A DNA stretch of 64,000 bases from an uncultured Myxococcales bacterium (lineage in GTDB: Bacteria; Myxococcota_A; UBA9042; DTJE01), in contig CAIZWN010000068.1 of the NCBI GenBank assembly GCA_903936705.1, positions 186,001 to 250,000 on the forward strand. Direction: 5' to 3'. The notes below the pieces were generated by a model. That model was not told the DNA's origin, ran no database searches, and saw only the letters and a list, made by a program, of their open reading frames with translations. The position numbers and the translations under genes are program-made. Below, piece by piece: positions 42,962 through 52,491 of the stretch. The first letter of the stretch is position 1. Every line of letters begins with the position of its first letter.

Positions 42962-44458
42962 CTAGAAGCGTTCCCTGAACTTCGTCAACCTTGCCTTTGC
43001 TCGCAGCAGCTTTCGCAGTATGAGTGGCACGCCATCGTCGGTTGCGCCCCCAGTTGCCGAGCCATCTTCCTCGGTCCCCGAAGACGACAAAACGGAATCC
43101 ACGTCTTCGTCGGAGTACATCCGTTGCATGAATGCCAGGACGTTCTTTTTGACCAAACCACGCAGTGGAAGCTTTGCAATCATGCCGTACATCGGGGCAC
43201 TGCCCTCGGCCGCAGCCTCCGGGTGAGCAAGCACGTAAGCAACGCCTTCGCGCAGGTCAGCAAGCCAGGCTGCTGCAACGCCTGCATGCCCTGGATTCAG
43301 GATCAGGTGCAGGCCGGCCGGGTTTTGAATCCGGTCGATGTGCCAGCCCCGTGCCTCCAAAAAGTCGCCCACGGCGTATATGTCCGGCCCACCTTTGGCC
43401 GCGCCAAACGACAAAACCGACATCACTGGATTTCCCAGGATGCACAGACCAGGTGTCTGCCTGATGCCCTCCAGGTAGGTTCGTGTGACTTGCATCAGAT
43501 TGGCCGCGTTCGCCAGGTACCCATCCTCGCCGATGGCATTCAGCGCGGCCCATGCGCCGGCAATGGCGCCACCCGGGCGGGTCCCGGCCAGCGTAGGCGA
43601 AACGTAGACGCCCCCGCACCATTCGGTCTCGACGCTGAACTGGTGCTTCAGATAGTCCATGTTCCGGTACAGCAGCGTCGAGGCCCCCTTGGCGGCATAT
43701 CCGTACTTGTGCACGTCAGCCGACATCGAGGTAACGCCCGGGACACCGAAGTCGAATGGCGGGATATCGCACGGGCGCTGGTCGGCGGGCAGACGTCCCA
43801 CGAAGGGCAGCAGATAGCCTCCAAGACAGGCATCCACGTGCATTCCGATGCCGCGTGCTGCCGCCAGTTGGGCCAGTTCCTGAACCGGGTCGATGACTCC
43901 GTACGGATAGCACGGAGCGCTTGCGACGATTGCAATCGTCTTCCAGTTGATGCGCTTTCTTACGGCGTTGACGTCCGCCCGGAAATCCTTGTCCAGGGGC
44001 GCCCTGACAATCTTCACGTCGAAATACTGGCCAGCCTTGTAGAAGGCCGCATGGGCCGATGCCGGAACGATTATCTCGGGGCGCAGCACCCACGGGCGGT
44101 GTCGGCGCGCGTGCTCGCGATAGGCAAGGACCGCCAGGAGGATGCTTTCCGTGCCTCCCGAGGTCAGGGTGCCTACCACCCCATTTCCCCCGTTGAACAG
44201 GCTGGCCGTCATGCGCACGACGTCCGACTCCATGCGCTTCAAGCTCTTGAATGCCATGGGATTCAGCCCGTTGGCGCTGAAGAACTGGCCATGGGCGGCC
44301 TTCAGGAAATCGGTATGTTCGTCGGACAACTGGTAGACCAGGCCGAACACCCTGTTGCCCTTGAAATCGACGTCCTGGCTGGCCAGCGTGCCCAGGCGCT
44401 GCAAAAGGTCCTTGCGCGGGATTCCCTTGTTCGGGATGGTCAAGTCTGTCTTTGCCAT
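42962..44458 (-). CDS. PLP-dependent lyase, sphingosine-1-phosphate-lyase-like
   Basis: 498 residues. The ATG has AAGGAG upstream. This is a fold-type I PLP enzyme of the group II decarboxylase family. The cofactor Lys is K251 in SADVHKYGYAAKG, and D209 in MHVDACLGG should hold the ring nitrogen. LTSGGTESILLAVLAYRE, YPYGVIDPVQELAQLA and TRPGGAIAGAWAAL are close to the Dpl1/sphingosine-1-phosphate lyase subgroup rather than glutamate decarboxylase. The eukaryotic N-terminal membrane span is missing, as is usual in bacterial forms. A related amino-acid or phospho-lipid-base lyase is the alternative. Convergent with the preceding lipoprotein gene, 10 bp apart. Confidence 0.82.
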   Translation of the reverse strand: MAKTDLTIPNKGIPRKDLLQRLGTLASQDVDFKGNRVFGLVYQLSDEHTDFLKAAHGQFFSANGLNPMAFKSLKRMESDVVRMTASLFNGGNGVVGTLTSGGTESILLAVLAYREHARRHRPWVLRPEIIVPASAHAAFYKAGQYFDVKIVRAPLDKDFRADVNAVRKRINWKTIAIVASAPCYPYGVIDPVQELAQLAAARGIGMHVDACLGGYLLPFVGRLPADQRPCDIPPFDFGVPGVTSMSADVHKYGYAAKGASTLLYRNMDYLKHQFSVETEWCGGVYVSPTLAGTRPGGAIAGAWAALNAIGEDGYLANAANLMQVTRTYLEGIRQTPGLCILGNPVMSVLSFGAAKGGPDIYAVGDFLEARGWHIDRIQNPAGLHLILNPGHAGVAAAWLADLREGVAYVLAHPEAAAEGSAPMYGMIAKLPLRGLVKKNVLAFMQRMYSDEDVDSVLSSSGTEEDGSATGGATDDGVPLILRKLLRAKARLTKFRERF

Positions 44459-44504
44459 AACGGGTCTCCTTGCAAGCGCGCCTCGGCGGGCGAAAACGCC
44501 CTGA

Positions 44505-45131
44505 TCACTGGGGCGTCAGTTTGATGATGGCAGCTTCGGCGACCGTTCGCGGCAGGCAACCACGGCTGCCGCTGGAGTAGTACTGGGTGATGATCGAGGG
44601 ATCGATCAATCCCTTGTTCACCAGTTCCTGCGCGTCAAAGCACAGATTGTCGTCCGACGTCCGGCAATCGGCGTCGGAATCGCATGGCGACAGGCAGATG
44701 CCACTGTCGCCGGAATCCGGCAGGAACGGGAACAGGCTGAAGCACATGCCCCCCATTTCAGCGGTGCAGGCACCGTCGGACCCGTCAACGGCGCAGAACA
44801 AGGCAGAACAATATCCGTTTGCTACCAGAGCCCCCTTGATGAATCCGCCGATGTTCTCGGTAGTCATGCAGAAGTCGGTGACGCATTCCTCCTTCTGGAG
44901 GCAGGGTGTTCCGACCTTTCCAACGGTCGCCGTGTCGGTCTGGGCCACGTCTGCATCAAGGCCTCCACCGCCGCCATCGTCCTCGGTCCACAAGATCGAA
45001 GGTGCCCCGCCCAGGCTGCCAACGTCCCCGCTTTCCTTGACGAAGCCCCCAGGCTGCCCTGCGCAGGATGCAGCCTGCATGACCAGCAGTGCCAATATCC
45101 ATGTCGCGAACGTTCGGCCGGCGTTCTTCAT
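44505..45131 (-). CDS. Cys-rich lipoprotein
   Basis: 208 residues from the ATG at 45131; an earlier in-frame start at 45209 gives a basic lead that is not a signal peptide. Lipobox MQAASC (Cys near residue 23). A Gly/Asp linker (TEDDGGGGGLDAD) is followed by about 130 residues with ten Cys, including PCLQKEECVTDFCM, GICLSPCDSDADC and NLCFDAQEL. That pattern is frequent in Myxococcota secreted proteins of unknown function. It lies 22 bp after the acylase gene and could be the last gene of that minus-strand set. Confidence 0.7.
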   Translation of the reverse strand: MKNAGRTFATWILALLVMQAASCAGQPGGFVKESGDVGSLGGAPSILWTEDDGGGGGLDADVAQTDTATVGKVGTPCLQKEECVTDFCMTTENIGGFIKGALVANGYCSALFCAVDGSDGACTAEMGGMCFSLFPFLPDSGDSGICLSPCDSDADCRTSDDNLCFDAQELVNKGLIDPSIITQYYSSGSRGCLPRTVAEAAIIKLTPQ

Positions 45132-45153
45132 CGGCGTACCCCCCAACCTTGTG

Positions 45154-47694
45154 TCACTTTCCGGCAGCGCCCTTCGCAGGCGCATCCGGCTGCGGTACCA
45201 GGGTGACAACCGCCTTTGCCGTAGCCTTCAGTTCGTCCCAATTGGACAGCATCGGGACGAACTCCCCTCGTTTCCAGGACTGGTGCTGGTCCCCGTAGTG
45301 GGGCGAACCCGGCCAGCCGGAAACTCCTGTATCGCTGATCCACTGTGCGTGATCGACGTCGGCCATGTCCACAATCTGGCGGTACGCCGGCCCGGCGACG
45401 ACAGCGAACGGGGTCTTTTCGTTTCCAAGGTCGAAGTGGGATTTCCAGACCGAATCCAGCCCACCTCCGACCTCCGCTGCCGGCAAATTGACGAACTTGG
45501 CCAGTGATGCCCTGCCACCGAAAGCGTGCTTGATCTGAAGCGAGTGCAACCGTCCCCACCGCCACTGCGCCGGGTCGGGCCCCAGTTCCAGGGCCAGGCG
45601 GGCTACGGCTTTGCCAAAGGCCGATAAGACTATGTTGCGCCGCGTTTCGACTGGAGGTGTGGACCGATCATCCCAAACGACGTGGCTGGCCGAATCGAAC
45701 CACAGATCGGCCACGTTGGTCGAATAGCGCTGGGACATCAGGAACTCGAATCCGGCACGATCCACCTCGTCCTGCAAAGCTTCGACAATAGCCTCCCGGT
45801 AGGTCGAGGCAAAAATGGAGGCCGCCGTCGAGTCGGCTGTCGCCTGGTAGTCCCAGGCACCCAGGATCTTCAGCGCACTGCTTTCCAGCGGTGTCCATTT
45901 GTCAAACGAGGCAAGGTCCTGGAGGATGATCGGCAGAAGTCGTTGCGCCCTATTCAGCTTCACGTCAGTCTGGATTGCGGACATGGTTTGCGGTGTGTGT
46001 GCGTTGGACTTGCCCAGCAGTTCGGTGATCCGGTCGAACCGGTACGACGGCGCCGCATCGATATGCACGAACACCTCTCCGGTTCTGGGATCCCGTGTCA
46101 GGTTATTTGCGTGGGCAAAAATCCCGCCGTTCGTCGAGACCCCGAAGGGCATCTTCTGCGGATCCACCATTTCGGTCCATTCGTAGTCGGCGACCCAGCC
46201 TGGAACCGGGAAGGTCCCCAGGTGGTGTGGACGAACCGGAAGGTCGCCGGTGACGAACAGGGCAATTGCGCCGCTGGTATCGGCGGCGGTGAACGTCGTT
46301 GCGGGTGTGGTAAGTGCCAGCATGGCCTGGCGCAGTTCCTGTACATTCGTGGCCCTGGCCGCCCGCCCCAGTGCCGCAATGCTCCCAGCCACGCCTCGCG
46401 GGGCCCAGTGCAGCGCCACCAGCGGGGCGTCCTTCGGGAACAAACGCGGATACATGTCGTTCAGGATCGCGCCGTGCGATGTCCTGCGCACGATGAAACG
46501 GCGTTCCTCGAATTTGGAACCATTCCGGATGCGCACTATCTGAGGTTCCTTGACAATCGGCCGGTACCCCTGCGCGGTCAGTACTTCGTCAGGATTCGCC
46601 GGGTTCAGCTTTTCGATGTAGAGGTCCACGACGTCGCCGACCGCGGACGTCATGCCCCATGCCACGTTCTTGTTGTGCCCGATCAGTACGTACGGCAGTC
46701 CCGCCACGCCCGACCCAATCACGTCGATGCCGGGTGCGCGCAGGTGATGCTGGTACATCAGCGAAGGCAGCATGTGGGCCAGGTGCGGGTCGCTGGCGGA
46801 AATGGGTTTTCCGGAAGCCGACAGGTTTCCGCCGACCACCCAACTGTTGCTGGCGCGCGTGAACTGCAGGGCGTCCTCTATTGTCCGGTCCGACGCCATC
46901 GCCGTTTTTCCGACAGGGGCCTGGTACGGTTTGGGGGGGAAGAAATCGGCCAGCTCGGGGACAATGGCCGGGGGCAGTGTGCGCGTCGTTTCCCCCGGCG
47001 GGAGGCTGGTTCCCCCGTGCCACCAATCACTGCCGTAGATCTGCGAGGCGCGTTCGATACCGACGCTGACGGCCAGCAGCAAGCGCGACAATTCCTGCTG
47101 CCAGTTGTGGGTGACACCCCAGGCATTCAAGCGGCCCACCGCGAAACTGTCTGCGACCGTCCATGGTTCTGGCTGGACGCGCAGCAGGCGATATTCCAGA
47201 GGGGTGTAAAGCTTCATGGCATCGTTCACGCCGGCGACAAAAGCCTCCATCAGGTCGCGGGTCGCGGGATCCATGACGGCAACGTCGTTGGCGACGGCCT
47301 GGTCCATGCCCCAGCCGCGCATGGACACGTCGAAACTGACGGTGGTCCCTTCCAGGATCTTGGTCTCTCCAACCAGTTCGGACATGCGTCCGCGGGCAAA
47401 GCGCCGCAGCATGTCCATCTCGAAAAGCCGGTTGCGTGCCTGGAAGAAGCCGGTTGCCCGTACCAGATCAATCTCGTCCTGGGCGTCGATATGAGCGACA
47501 CCTGCGGCGTCCAGATAGACCTTCACAGGCTGGTGCAGCCCGGGAATATTGATGGTCTCGTCCCGATCCTTAGGGTAGTCCGGCGAAATCTTGTATCCGA
47601 TGAAGGATGAGGCGGCGCATCCAGTCAGGATGGGGGCCGCCGCCAGCAGCAGCGTGAAACTGAAGATGTGTCTGACGGTTCTTGATCGCGACAT
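45154..47694 (-). CDS. Penicillin-acylase-family lipoprotein (Ntn hydrolase)
   Basis: 846 residues from the ATG at 47694 (GGAGGG seven bases before). Lipobox LTGC (Cys near residue 26). The alpha-chain region is residues 35-275. The self-cleavage site and nucleophile is S282 in RASNSWVVGG, matching the Ser-Asn-x-Trp-Val start of the penicillin G acylase beta chain. Downstream, DPHLAHMLPSLMYQHHL, LPYVLIGHNKNVAWGMTSAVGDVVDLY and FAHANNLTRDPRTG are typical beta-chain stretches. The family cuts amides of fatty or aromatic acids, including quorum-sensing acyl-homoserine lactones. The lipid anchor puts it in the envelope. Same strand as a beta-barrel (36 bp upstream) and the C45-like gene. Confidence 0.9.
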   Translation of the reverse strand: MSRSRTVRHIFSFTLLLAAAPILTGCAASSFIGYKISPDYPKDRDETINIPGLHQPVKVYLDAAGVAHIDAQDEIDLVRATGFFQARNRLFEMDMLRRFARGRMSELVGETKILEGTTVSFDVSMRGWGMDQAVANDVAVMDPATRDLMEAFVAGVNDAMKLYTPLEYRLLRVQPEPWTVADSFAVGRLNAWGVTHNWQQELSRLLLAVSVGIERASQIYGSDWWHGGTSLPPGETTRTLPPAIVPELADFFPPKPYQAPVGKTAMASDRTIEDALQFTRASNSWVVGGNLSASGKPISASDPHLAHMLPSLMYQHHLRAPGIDVIGSGVAGLPYVLIGHNKNVAWGMTSAVGDVVDLYIEKLNPANPDEVLTAQGYRPIVKEPQIVRIRNGSKFEERRFIVRRTSHGAILNDMYPRLFPKDAPLVALHWAPRGVAGSIAALGRAARATNVQELRQAMLALTTPATTFTAADTSGAIALFVTGDLPVRPHHLGTFPVPGWVADYEWTEMVDPQKMPFGVSTNGGIFAHANNLTRDPRTGEVFVHIDAAPSYRFDRITELLGKSNAHTPQTMSAIQTDVKLNRAQRLLPIILQDLASFDKWTPLESSALKILGAWDYQATADSTAASIFASTYREAIVEALQDEVDRAGFEFLMSQRYSTNVADLWFDSASHVVWDDRSTPPVETRRNIVLSAFGKAVARLALELGPDPAQWRWGRLHSLQIKHAFGGRASLAKFVNLPAAEVGGGLDSVWKSHFDLGNEKTPFAVVAGPAYRQIVDMADVDHAQWISDTGVSGWPGSPHYGDQHQSWKRGEFVPMLSNWDELKATAKAVVTLVPQPDAPAKGAAGK

Positions 47695-47730
47695 GGCAAA
47701 TCCCTCCACTGCATGATCGGCACTTCTATA

Positions 47731-48966
47731 TCACCAGAACTTCGCCGGGATCCGGATACCCGCGGTCATCACGTCGGTTGCCCGCGCATTCTTCCCCGGA
47801 ATCAGGCTGAGTGTTCGATAGGTCGCGTAGACCTGAAGAGGTGCGCCCAACCTCAGGAAGCTGAACAGCACGGTGACCGACAGGGCGTTCTTGTAGCCCG
47901 GCCTCCACCGGTCCTCCTGCGTGTAGTCCCAAAGATCGGACTGCGAATGAAAGTTGGTCTGTCCGACGTAGACAAATGAATAGCGCAGCGACACCGTCAG
48001 CAAAGGGGGGAAACCGGCGGCTCGGTCCACGCTGCGCTTGCTGATCCAGCTTGCGCGCGCCGGCCCCTTGTAAGGCACGAAGTCGGCCTGTATCGATGCT
48101 CCGATGAAATCGCCCGGGTCTATCAAAAAGCTGCTCCCGATATACGGTCGCAAATTCATCAGCAGCGGGTTGCGTGTTCCCAGAGGCGATTCGTAGCGCT
48201 GTTCCAAAAACCATTCGTAGAAGACGTCGATCCCCAGTGTCAGCCTTTCGTCCAGCTCCTTCTTGAACACCTTGTCGAAACCCAGGTGGAAGCTGAGGTC
48301 TCCCTGCGTCTGCAGGTCCCACATGGTACTGCCGGCAGACACGATCTCCTCGCGGTCCGAATGTTTGCCCGTCGGCAGCACTCCGGCAATCGTCAGGGCA
48401 CCCGAGAAGCCCGACTTCCCGAACGCTGCTATCCAGTCGGACCAGCGAAGCCTGGCGCCGATTATTATGTCGCCCAGGACGCCCTTGTTTCCGGCCCACT
48501 TCCCTGGCTTTGGCTGGCCCATGCTGGCCGCCCACTGCCAGAAATCTTCCTCGCTGTAAGGTCTGCCAAGCTGCGGCTGGTAGTCCCCTGCAATCCATTT
48601 CAGCCGCGGGGTGATTTCCGTGCGCACCACCAGCGGTATGCCGATCCCCAGGCTGAGGTTGTCCAGAATGCCGTACTGCAACTGGAAGGCCATGATCTGG
48701 TAACGCACGGACGCGTCGGGGATCAGCATTCCCTGGCGCCCCCCGCCTGGCTCATAGCGCTCGATCGGAGCAAGCAATGGCCCCTTCTTGCCCCGGTTGT
48801 CATAGGCCGAGTCCAGCCACGAGTAGTTGTAGTTGATGTCCAGCAGGAAGGTCCCCGATGGGAGGGCCTCGGTGAATCCGGCGCGGGCCCAGGTCGGTGT
48901 CCCGATGACCGCCAGTGACGCCAATACGGCCAGCAAAAGATTCGATGAGAGGCGTGTACCAGTCAT
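47731..48966 (-). CDS. Outer-membrane beta-barrel protein
   Basis: 411 residues from the second of two tandem ATG codons (48966; the other is 48969). GGGAGG is better spaced for the second. Signal peptide at residues 1-27 (TWARAG). The mature chain is made of alternating strands with Tyr/Phe/Trp belts (FLLDINYNYSWLDS, FQLQYGILDNLSLGIGIPLVV, LTVSLRYSFVYVGQTNFHS, LSVTVLFSFLRLG) and ends in IPAKFW, an aromatic C terminus as in outer-membrane barrels. Family not identified; channel or assembly roles are equally possible. Its start overlaps the end of the C45-like gene. Confidence 0.75.
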   Translation of the reverse strand: MTGTRLSSNLLLAVLASLAVIGTPTWARAGFTEALPSGTFLLDINYNYSWLDSAYDNRGKKGPLLAPIERYEPGGGRQGMLIPDASVRYQIMAFQLQYGILDNLSLGIGIPLVVRTEITPRLKWIAGDYQPQLGRPYSEEDFWQWAASMGQPKPGKWAGNKGVLGDIIIGARLRWSDWIAAFGKSGFSGALTIAGVLPTGKHSDREEIVSAGSTMWDLQTQGDLSFHLGFDKVFKKELDERLTLGIDVFYEWFLEQRYESPLGTRNPLLMNLRPYIGSSFLIDPGDFIGASIQADFVPYKGPARASWISKRSVDRAAGFPPLLTVSLRYSFVYVGQTNFHSQSDLWDYTQEDRWRPGYKNALSVTVLFSFLRLGAPLQVYATYRTLSLIPGKNARATDVMTAGIRIPAKFW

Positions 48967-50963
48967 CATTCGCCTCCCGTAGTCTTGAATGCCTCAACAA
49001 GGTCCATGGTCACGAAATCACCGGATGTGGCCGGCACCTGGCCCATCGCGTACTGAAGCTGCAAACTTTTTGGAAGGTAGACTGCCGCCATCATCGAGTC
49101 CCTGGAATCGACCAGATCCGGATCCCGCAATACTTCGATGGCGCCTGCGGCTCCCAATTTCCCGTATTTTTCGAGGATCTGTCCGCCCAGGATCGAGTGG
49201 GCGCGCAGCGAGCGGTAGTAGAAACTGGTCCAGTATCGCTGTGGCCTGAGGTCAAAGATCATGACCTGGGTCTGCAGATCGTTCAGGTTTTTAACGTAGT
49301 GGCTGGCGATGCGCAGGTCGTCGCCATTGACGCTCGCCAGCGGATTGCCCGAAGCATCCAGGTTTCCCGCGTCAGTCGTGTCCGGTCCGATCACGAATGC
49401 GCCGCTCCGATCGACCTGCTTGATATTCGAATCCAACTCGACCGCAGCCTGTTCCCCCTGGGCATCGGCAACCAGGACATTCCATCCGAACGTCGCGCGA
49501 ACCTGGCGCAGAATATCGACCGCCTCGCCGACGTTTTGGCGGTTCTGCATCAGGTCGCGCCCGATGATCCCTATTGGCACGCCCGACGAGATCAGGCTGG
49601 CGTCGAAAAGGTCATCTACGAACGACTTCACCATCGGGTTGTTCAAGGTATCCGAGTTTGTGAACGACCATGCCAGCCCCTCGGCATTCATTCCCGAAAA
49701 TCCCCAGATCAGCCCGGCATAGCCCAGGGTCACGAACGGGAATCCCTGATCCGGAACGTGAACAAAAGTGACCGCATGCTTGTGCGAGGTGTTCGAGTCA
49801 AGCAGTGCGTAGTGGTGCGCCAGTAACGGTTGGCCGTCTGCGGTCGCCGACCCGCGGGCTGCAAATGCGATCGATGGCGGCTGCGTGTTCGGGTCGCGCA
49901 GGCCTTCATTCGGTATCTGTTCGCGAGGAATTCCGTATCCCACGGTCGAGAAAACGACTCGCTCGTCGCGCATGAATCTGGCGTGTTCGGGAGGCGGATT
50001 GACGATCTTGTTGAAATCGCCTGCCTGGACCACGATCGACGAAACGGCGGCCGGCTCGAAACCGCCGGGTGGAGCAAAAATGACCCTCAAGGCTTCGGGG
50101 TCTTCATCGACCGCCTGAATCTCGATGGTCCCCTTGTCCAGCGGATATGAATACTGGGTATCGTTGTGCCGGATGCGTACGGTGTTCGGGTCGACGCCAG
50201 GTTCATCCCCCTTGTCCGTTCCGATCCCCAGCTTGATGTCGTGCAGCAGGAACACCAGTCGCGCATTTGTCGGGACCTCGGCCAGCGTGGCGTGCGGCAT
50301 CGGTTCGAAAGGCGTCAAGTCGCTCTCGCCGGCCTCGTCGGTCTGGCCGTCGCCGTCGTTGTCTTGTCCATCTGTCTCGACGCCCTCGAAGTGAATGCCC
50401 TCCAGGGTGGGGGCCTGAACCTGCCGTATGTAGTAGGTGATGCTGCGAAACGAAAGCAGCGTATCGAAGAAGGTGTTCAGGATCAGGATCTTTTCAAACG
50501 GCAGATCGGCACCGTCGGCGATGCCCTGCATTTCGTCCAGATACGGCTGCGGGATGAAGCGCTTCAGGTTGATCGCGCTTTCCAGCATGATCAGGTAGGA
50601 AAAGCCGCATTTTTCGGTGCAGTTCAGCGTGCACGTCGACTGGCAGTCCTTCTGCCAGGTCTGGAAATACGACTCCTTGCCTTCCTTTGAAACAGCCGAG
50701 TACCTCACCAGCACCGAGGCCACGTCGGTCTGCTCGCGGTTCAGGTATGGCATCAGCGAGTTGGTCATCAGCGTCGAATACAGGGATCGGATTCGTCCGG
50801 AAAGAGCCTTGCCATGCTGCAGGCCTCGTTCGTATGGGGATCCGCGCAGGGTTAACACCTGCGAGTACTGTGGCTGTACGGTCTGGTCGCACGAGCAAAC
50901 CATCAACAGTGCAAAGCAAGCCGTCAATATCGCAGCGATTCCAGTGCCGCGCCAAATCTTCAT
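48966..50963 (-). CDS. C45-like Ntn-hydrolase-family lipoprotein with inserted Ca-binding loop
   Basis: 665 residues. The ATG at 50963 follows AAGGAGGG; the longer frame to 51011 has no leader. The signal peptide ends in a lipobox-like VCSC. The start of the mature part (LTLRGSPYERGLQHGKAL) and the later AFAARGSATADGQPLLAHH, YAGLIWGFSGMNAEGLAWSF are hallmarks of the C45 acyltransferase/phospholipase-B-like family. Two oddities: the family nucleophile Cys appears to be Ser364 (PPSIAFAA), and about 170 residues are inserted before it, carrying DGQDNDGDGQTDE, a thrombospondin-3-like Ca loop. Activity cannot be assumed. It overlaps the beta-barrel gene. Confidence 0.72.
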   Translation of the reverse strand: MKIWRGTGIAAILTACFALLMVCSCDQTVQPQYSQVLTLRGSPYERGLQHGKALSGRIRSLYSTLMTNSLMPYLNREQTDVASVLVRYSAVSKEGKESYFQTWQKDCQSTCTLNCTEKCGFSYLIMLESAINLKRFIPQPYLDEMQGIADGADLPFEKILILNTFFDTLLSFRSITYYIRQVQAPTLEGIHFEGVETDGQDNDGDGQTDEAGESDLTPFEPMPHATLAEVPTNARLVFLLHDIKLGIGTDKGDEPGVDPNTVRIRHNDTQYSYPLDKGTIEIQAVDEDPEALRVIFAPPGGFEPAAVSSIVVQAGDFNKIVNPPPEHARFMRDERVVFSTVGYGIPREQIPNEGLRDPNTQPPSIAFAARGSATADGQPLLAHHYALLDSNTSHKHAVTFVHVPDQGFPFVTLGYAGLIWGFSGMNAEGLAWSFTNSDTLNNPMVKSFVDDLFDASLISSGVPIGIIGRDLMQNRQNVGEAVDILRQVRATFGWNVLVADAQGEQAAVELDSNIKQVDRSGAFVIGPDTTDAGNLDASGNPLASVNGDDLRIASHYVKNLNDLQTQVMIFDLRPQRYWTSFYYRSLRAHSILGGQILEKYGKLGAAGAIEVLRDPDLVDSRDSMMAAVYLPKSLQLQYAMGQVPATSGDFVTMDLVEAFKTTGGE

Positions 50964-51153
50964 AACCCTCCTTGCGGCAGCGGTCACTGCCGGACTGGGG
51001 CAAGCATTCAACAGACGGTCAAGTTCAGACGGCGCGATCGTACCAGGGGGGGCAAACCGGTCAACTGCAAATATGAACCTGTCACCCGTTGACGCCCACT
51101 ATTGTGCTGGCGTATTGATCTGCACTCCGCCCGTCGGGCCATCACGGTGCCTC

Positions 51154-52275
51154 ATGCCCTTGTCCGCCGCGATTGATGTCATTCTGGATTTCGGGTTTCC
51201 GGCCGTGGCCCTGTTGCTGGTCAGCAGGTTTGCCGCGATCCGGACCCTTGGCGCCGGGACGCTGTGCTATCTGGGTGGGATGATTTATGCGAACCTCCCA
51301 GGTGTGACGCCACACATGCCAGTAGTCGAGCCGATCGCCTTCGCGACGATGTCGTTGTCGATTCCGCTGTTGCTGTTCTCGGTCGATGTTGTTGCATGGA
51401 CACGTCTGGCGCGTACGGCCGTGCTGGCATTCGTTCTGGCATGCGGCGCGGTAGTTGTCTGCAATCTGGTCCTGGGCAGGCTGTTCGATGGCAATGTCCC
51501 TTACGCGCCCGAACTGGCGGGCATGCTGACGGGTGTCTACATCGGCGGTACGCCGAACATGGCCGCGCTGGCAGGCGCTTTCAAGGTGCCGCCGGAGGTG
51601 TTTGTCAACTGCAACGCGGCAGACCTGGTCTGGAGCGCCTTCTTCATGCTGTTCATGCTGACTATCGGCCCCCGCGTTCTTGCCAGGTTCATGCGGCCGT
51701 ATCCCAAAGCCGTTGTCGGGTCGGGTCCATCGGAGTGGCAACCCGATCGGCCGGCAACCATCAAACAAAGGGTTGCCGGAATCGGGTTGTCCGTGGCATG
51801 CAGTGTGGTTGGCGGCGCTGTCTATGCGCTGCTTGCCCCGTCCGAATTCGCCATGGCGGTTGCGATCCTGGTGATCACAACGTTGGCAGTTCTGGCGTCG
51901 ATGGTGCCTCGCGTGCGCACGCTGGCCGGCACCTATACTTCGGGCCAGTACCTGCTGTTCGTCTTCTGCTTTTCGGCCGGGTCGATGGCCGACATCGGCA
52001 AGTTGCTTCAGACGGGCCCGGCCTTCCTGCTGTTCACCCTGGCATCCATCTCGTCGATTGCGGTGCTGCAGTTTGCCGTCATGAAGGTGTTCGGCATCGA
52101 CCGGGATACGGCGATAGTGACCAGCGTGGCGACCATCATGAGCCCGGCCTTCATCGCGCCGGTAGCAGATCGACTGGAAAACCGCGATGTCCTGTTTACC
52201 GGTATCGCCAGCGGGCTGATGGGATATGCGGTGGGGAACTACCTGGGCATCGCAGTCGAATGGGTTTTGCGGTAA
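51154..52275 (+). CDS. DUF819-family membrane protein
   Basis: 373 residues, about ten to eleven membrane spans. The ATG at 51154 is chosen because the hydrophobic region starts a few residues later; the Shine-Dalgarno is poor, and an in-frame ATG at 51073 is possible. Conserved-looking loops include YIGGTPNMAALAGAF, NCNAADLVWSAFFM and TIMSPAFIAPVADRL. The GGTPN and MSPAF motifs in two halves suggest an inverted-repeat carrier of the sodium-symporter type. DUF819 (YjcL-like) has no proven substrate. Divergent from the C45-like gene. Confidence 0.82.
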   Translation: MPLSAAIDVILDFGFPAVALLLVSRFAAIRTLGAGTLCYLGGMIYANLPGVTPHMPVVEPIAFATMSLSIPLLLFSVDVVAWTRLARTAVLAFVLACGAVVVCNLVLGRLFDGNVPYAPELAGMLTGVYIGGTPNMAALAGAFKVPPEVFVNCNAADLVWSAFFMLFMLTIGPRVLARFMRPYPKAVVGSGPSEWQPDRPATIKQRVAGIGLSVACSVVGGAVYALLAPSEFAMAVAILVITTLAVLASMVPRVRTLAGTYTSGQYLLFVFCFSAGSMADIGKLLQTGPAFLLFTLASISSIAVLQFAVMKVFGIDRDTAIVTSVATIMSPAFIAPVADRLENRDVLFTGIASGLMGYAVGNYLGIAVEWVLR

Positions 52276-52491
52276 TCGAGGCAGAAGCGATGTGCTGACG
52301 AACCGGCAGGTTAAACTCGCAACATCAGACTGACTGGTGATCGATTCCCGGACCCGGAAGGCAATTCCGGGAGACAGTTCCCGCGACCGGATGACACCTT
52401 CAGGCGTAGTCGGTAACCCTTCAATACCAAACATGAAAGTGTAACCAGTTAAGGTGGTGCGCCTTTTGCTTATGGGTTGACAAAAGGGGTA

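Noticed and set aside
42794-44524. A 576-codon plus-strand frame opposite the PLP lyase
   Set aside because: Antisense shadow of a gene with all PLP-enzyme motifs; the frame also runs across the 3' end of the preceding gene.
45682-47610. A 642-codon antisense frame opposite the penicillin-acylase gene
   Set aside because: Same high-GC shadow effect; the minus-strand gene has a signal peptide, the catalytic Ser motif and a good ribosome binding site.
50617-51153. An N-terminal extension of the DUF819 gene upstream of 51154
   Set aside because: It would overlap most of the first 350 bases of the divergent C45-like gene and adds no membrane span or motif.
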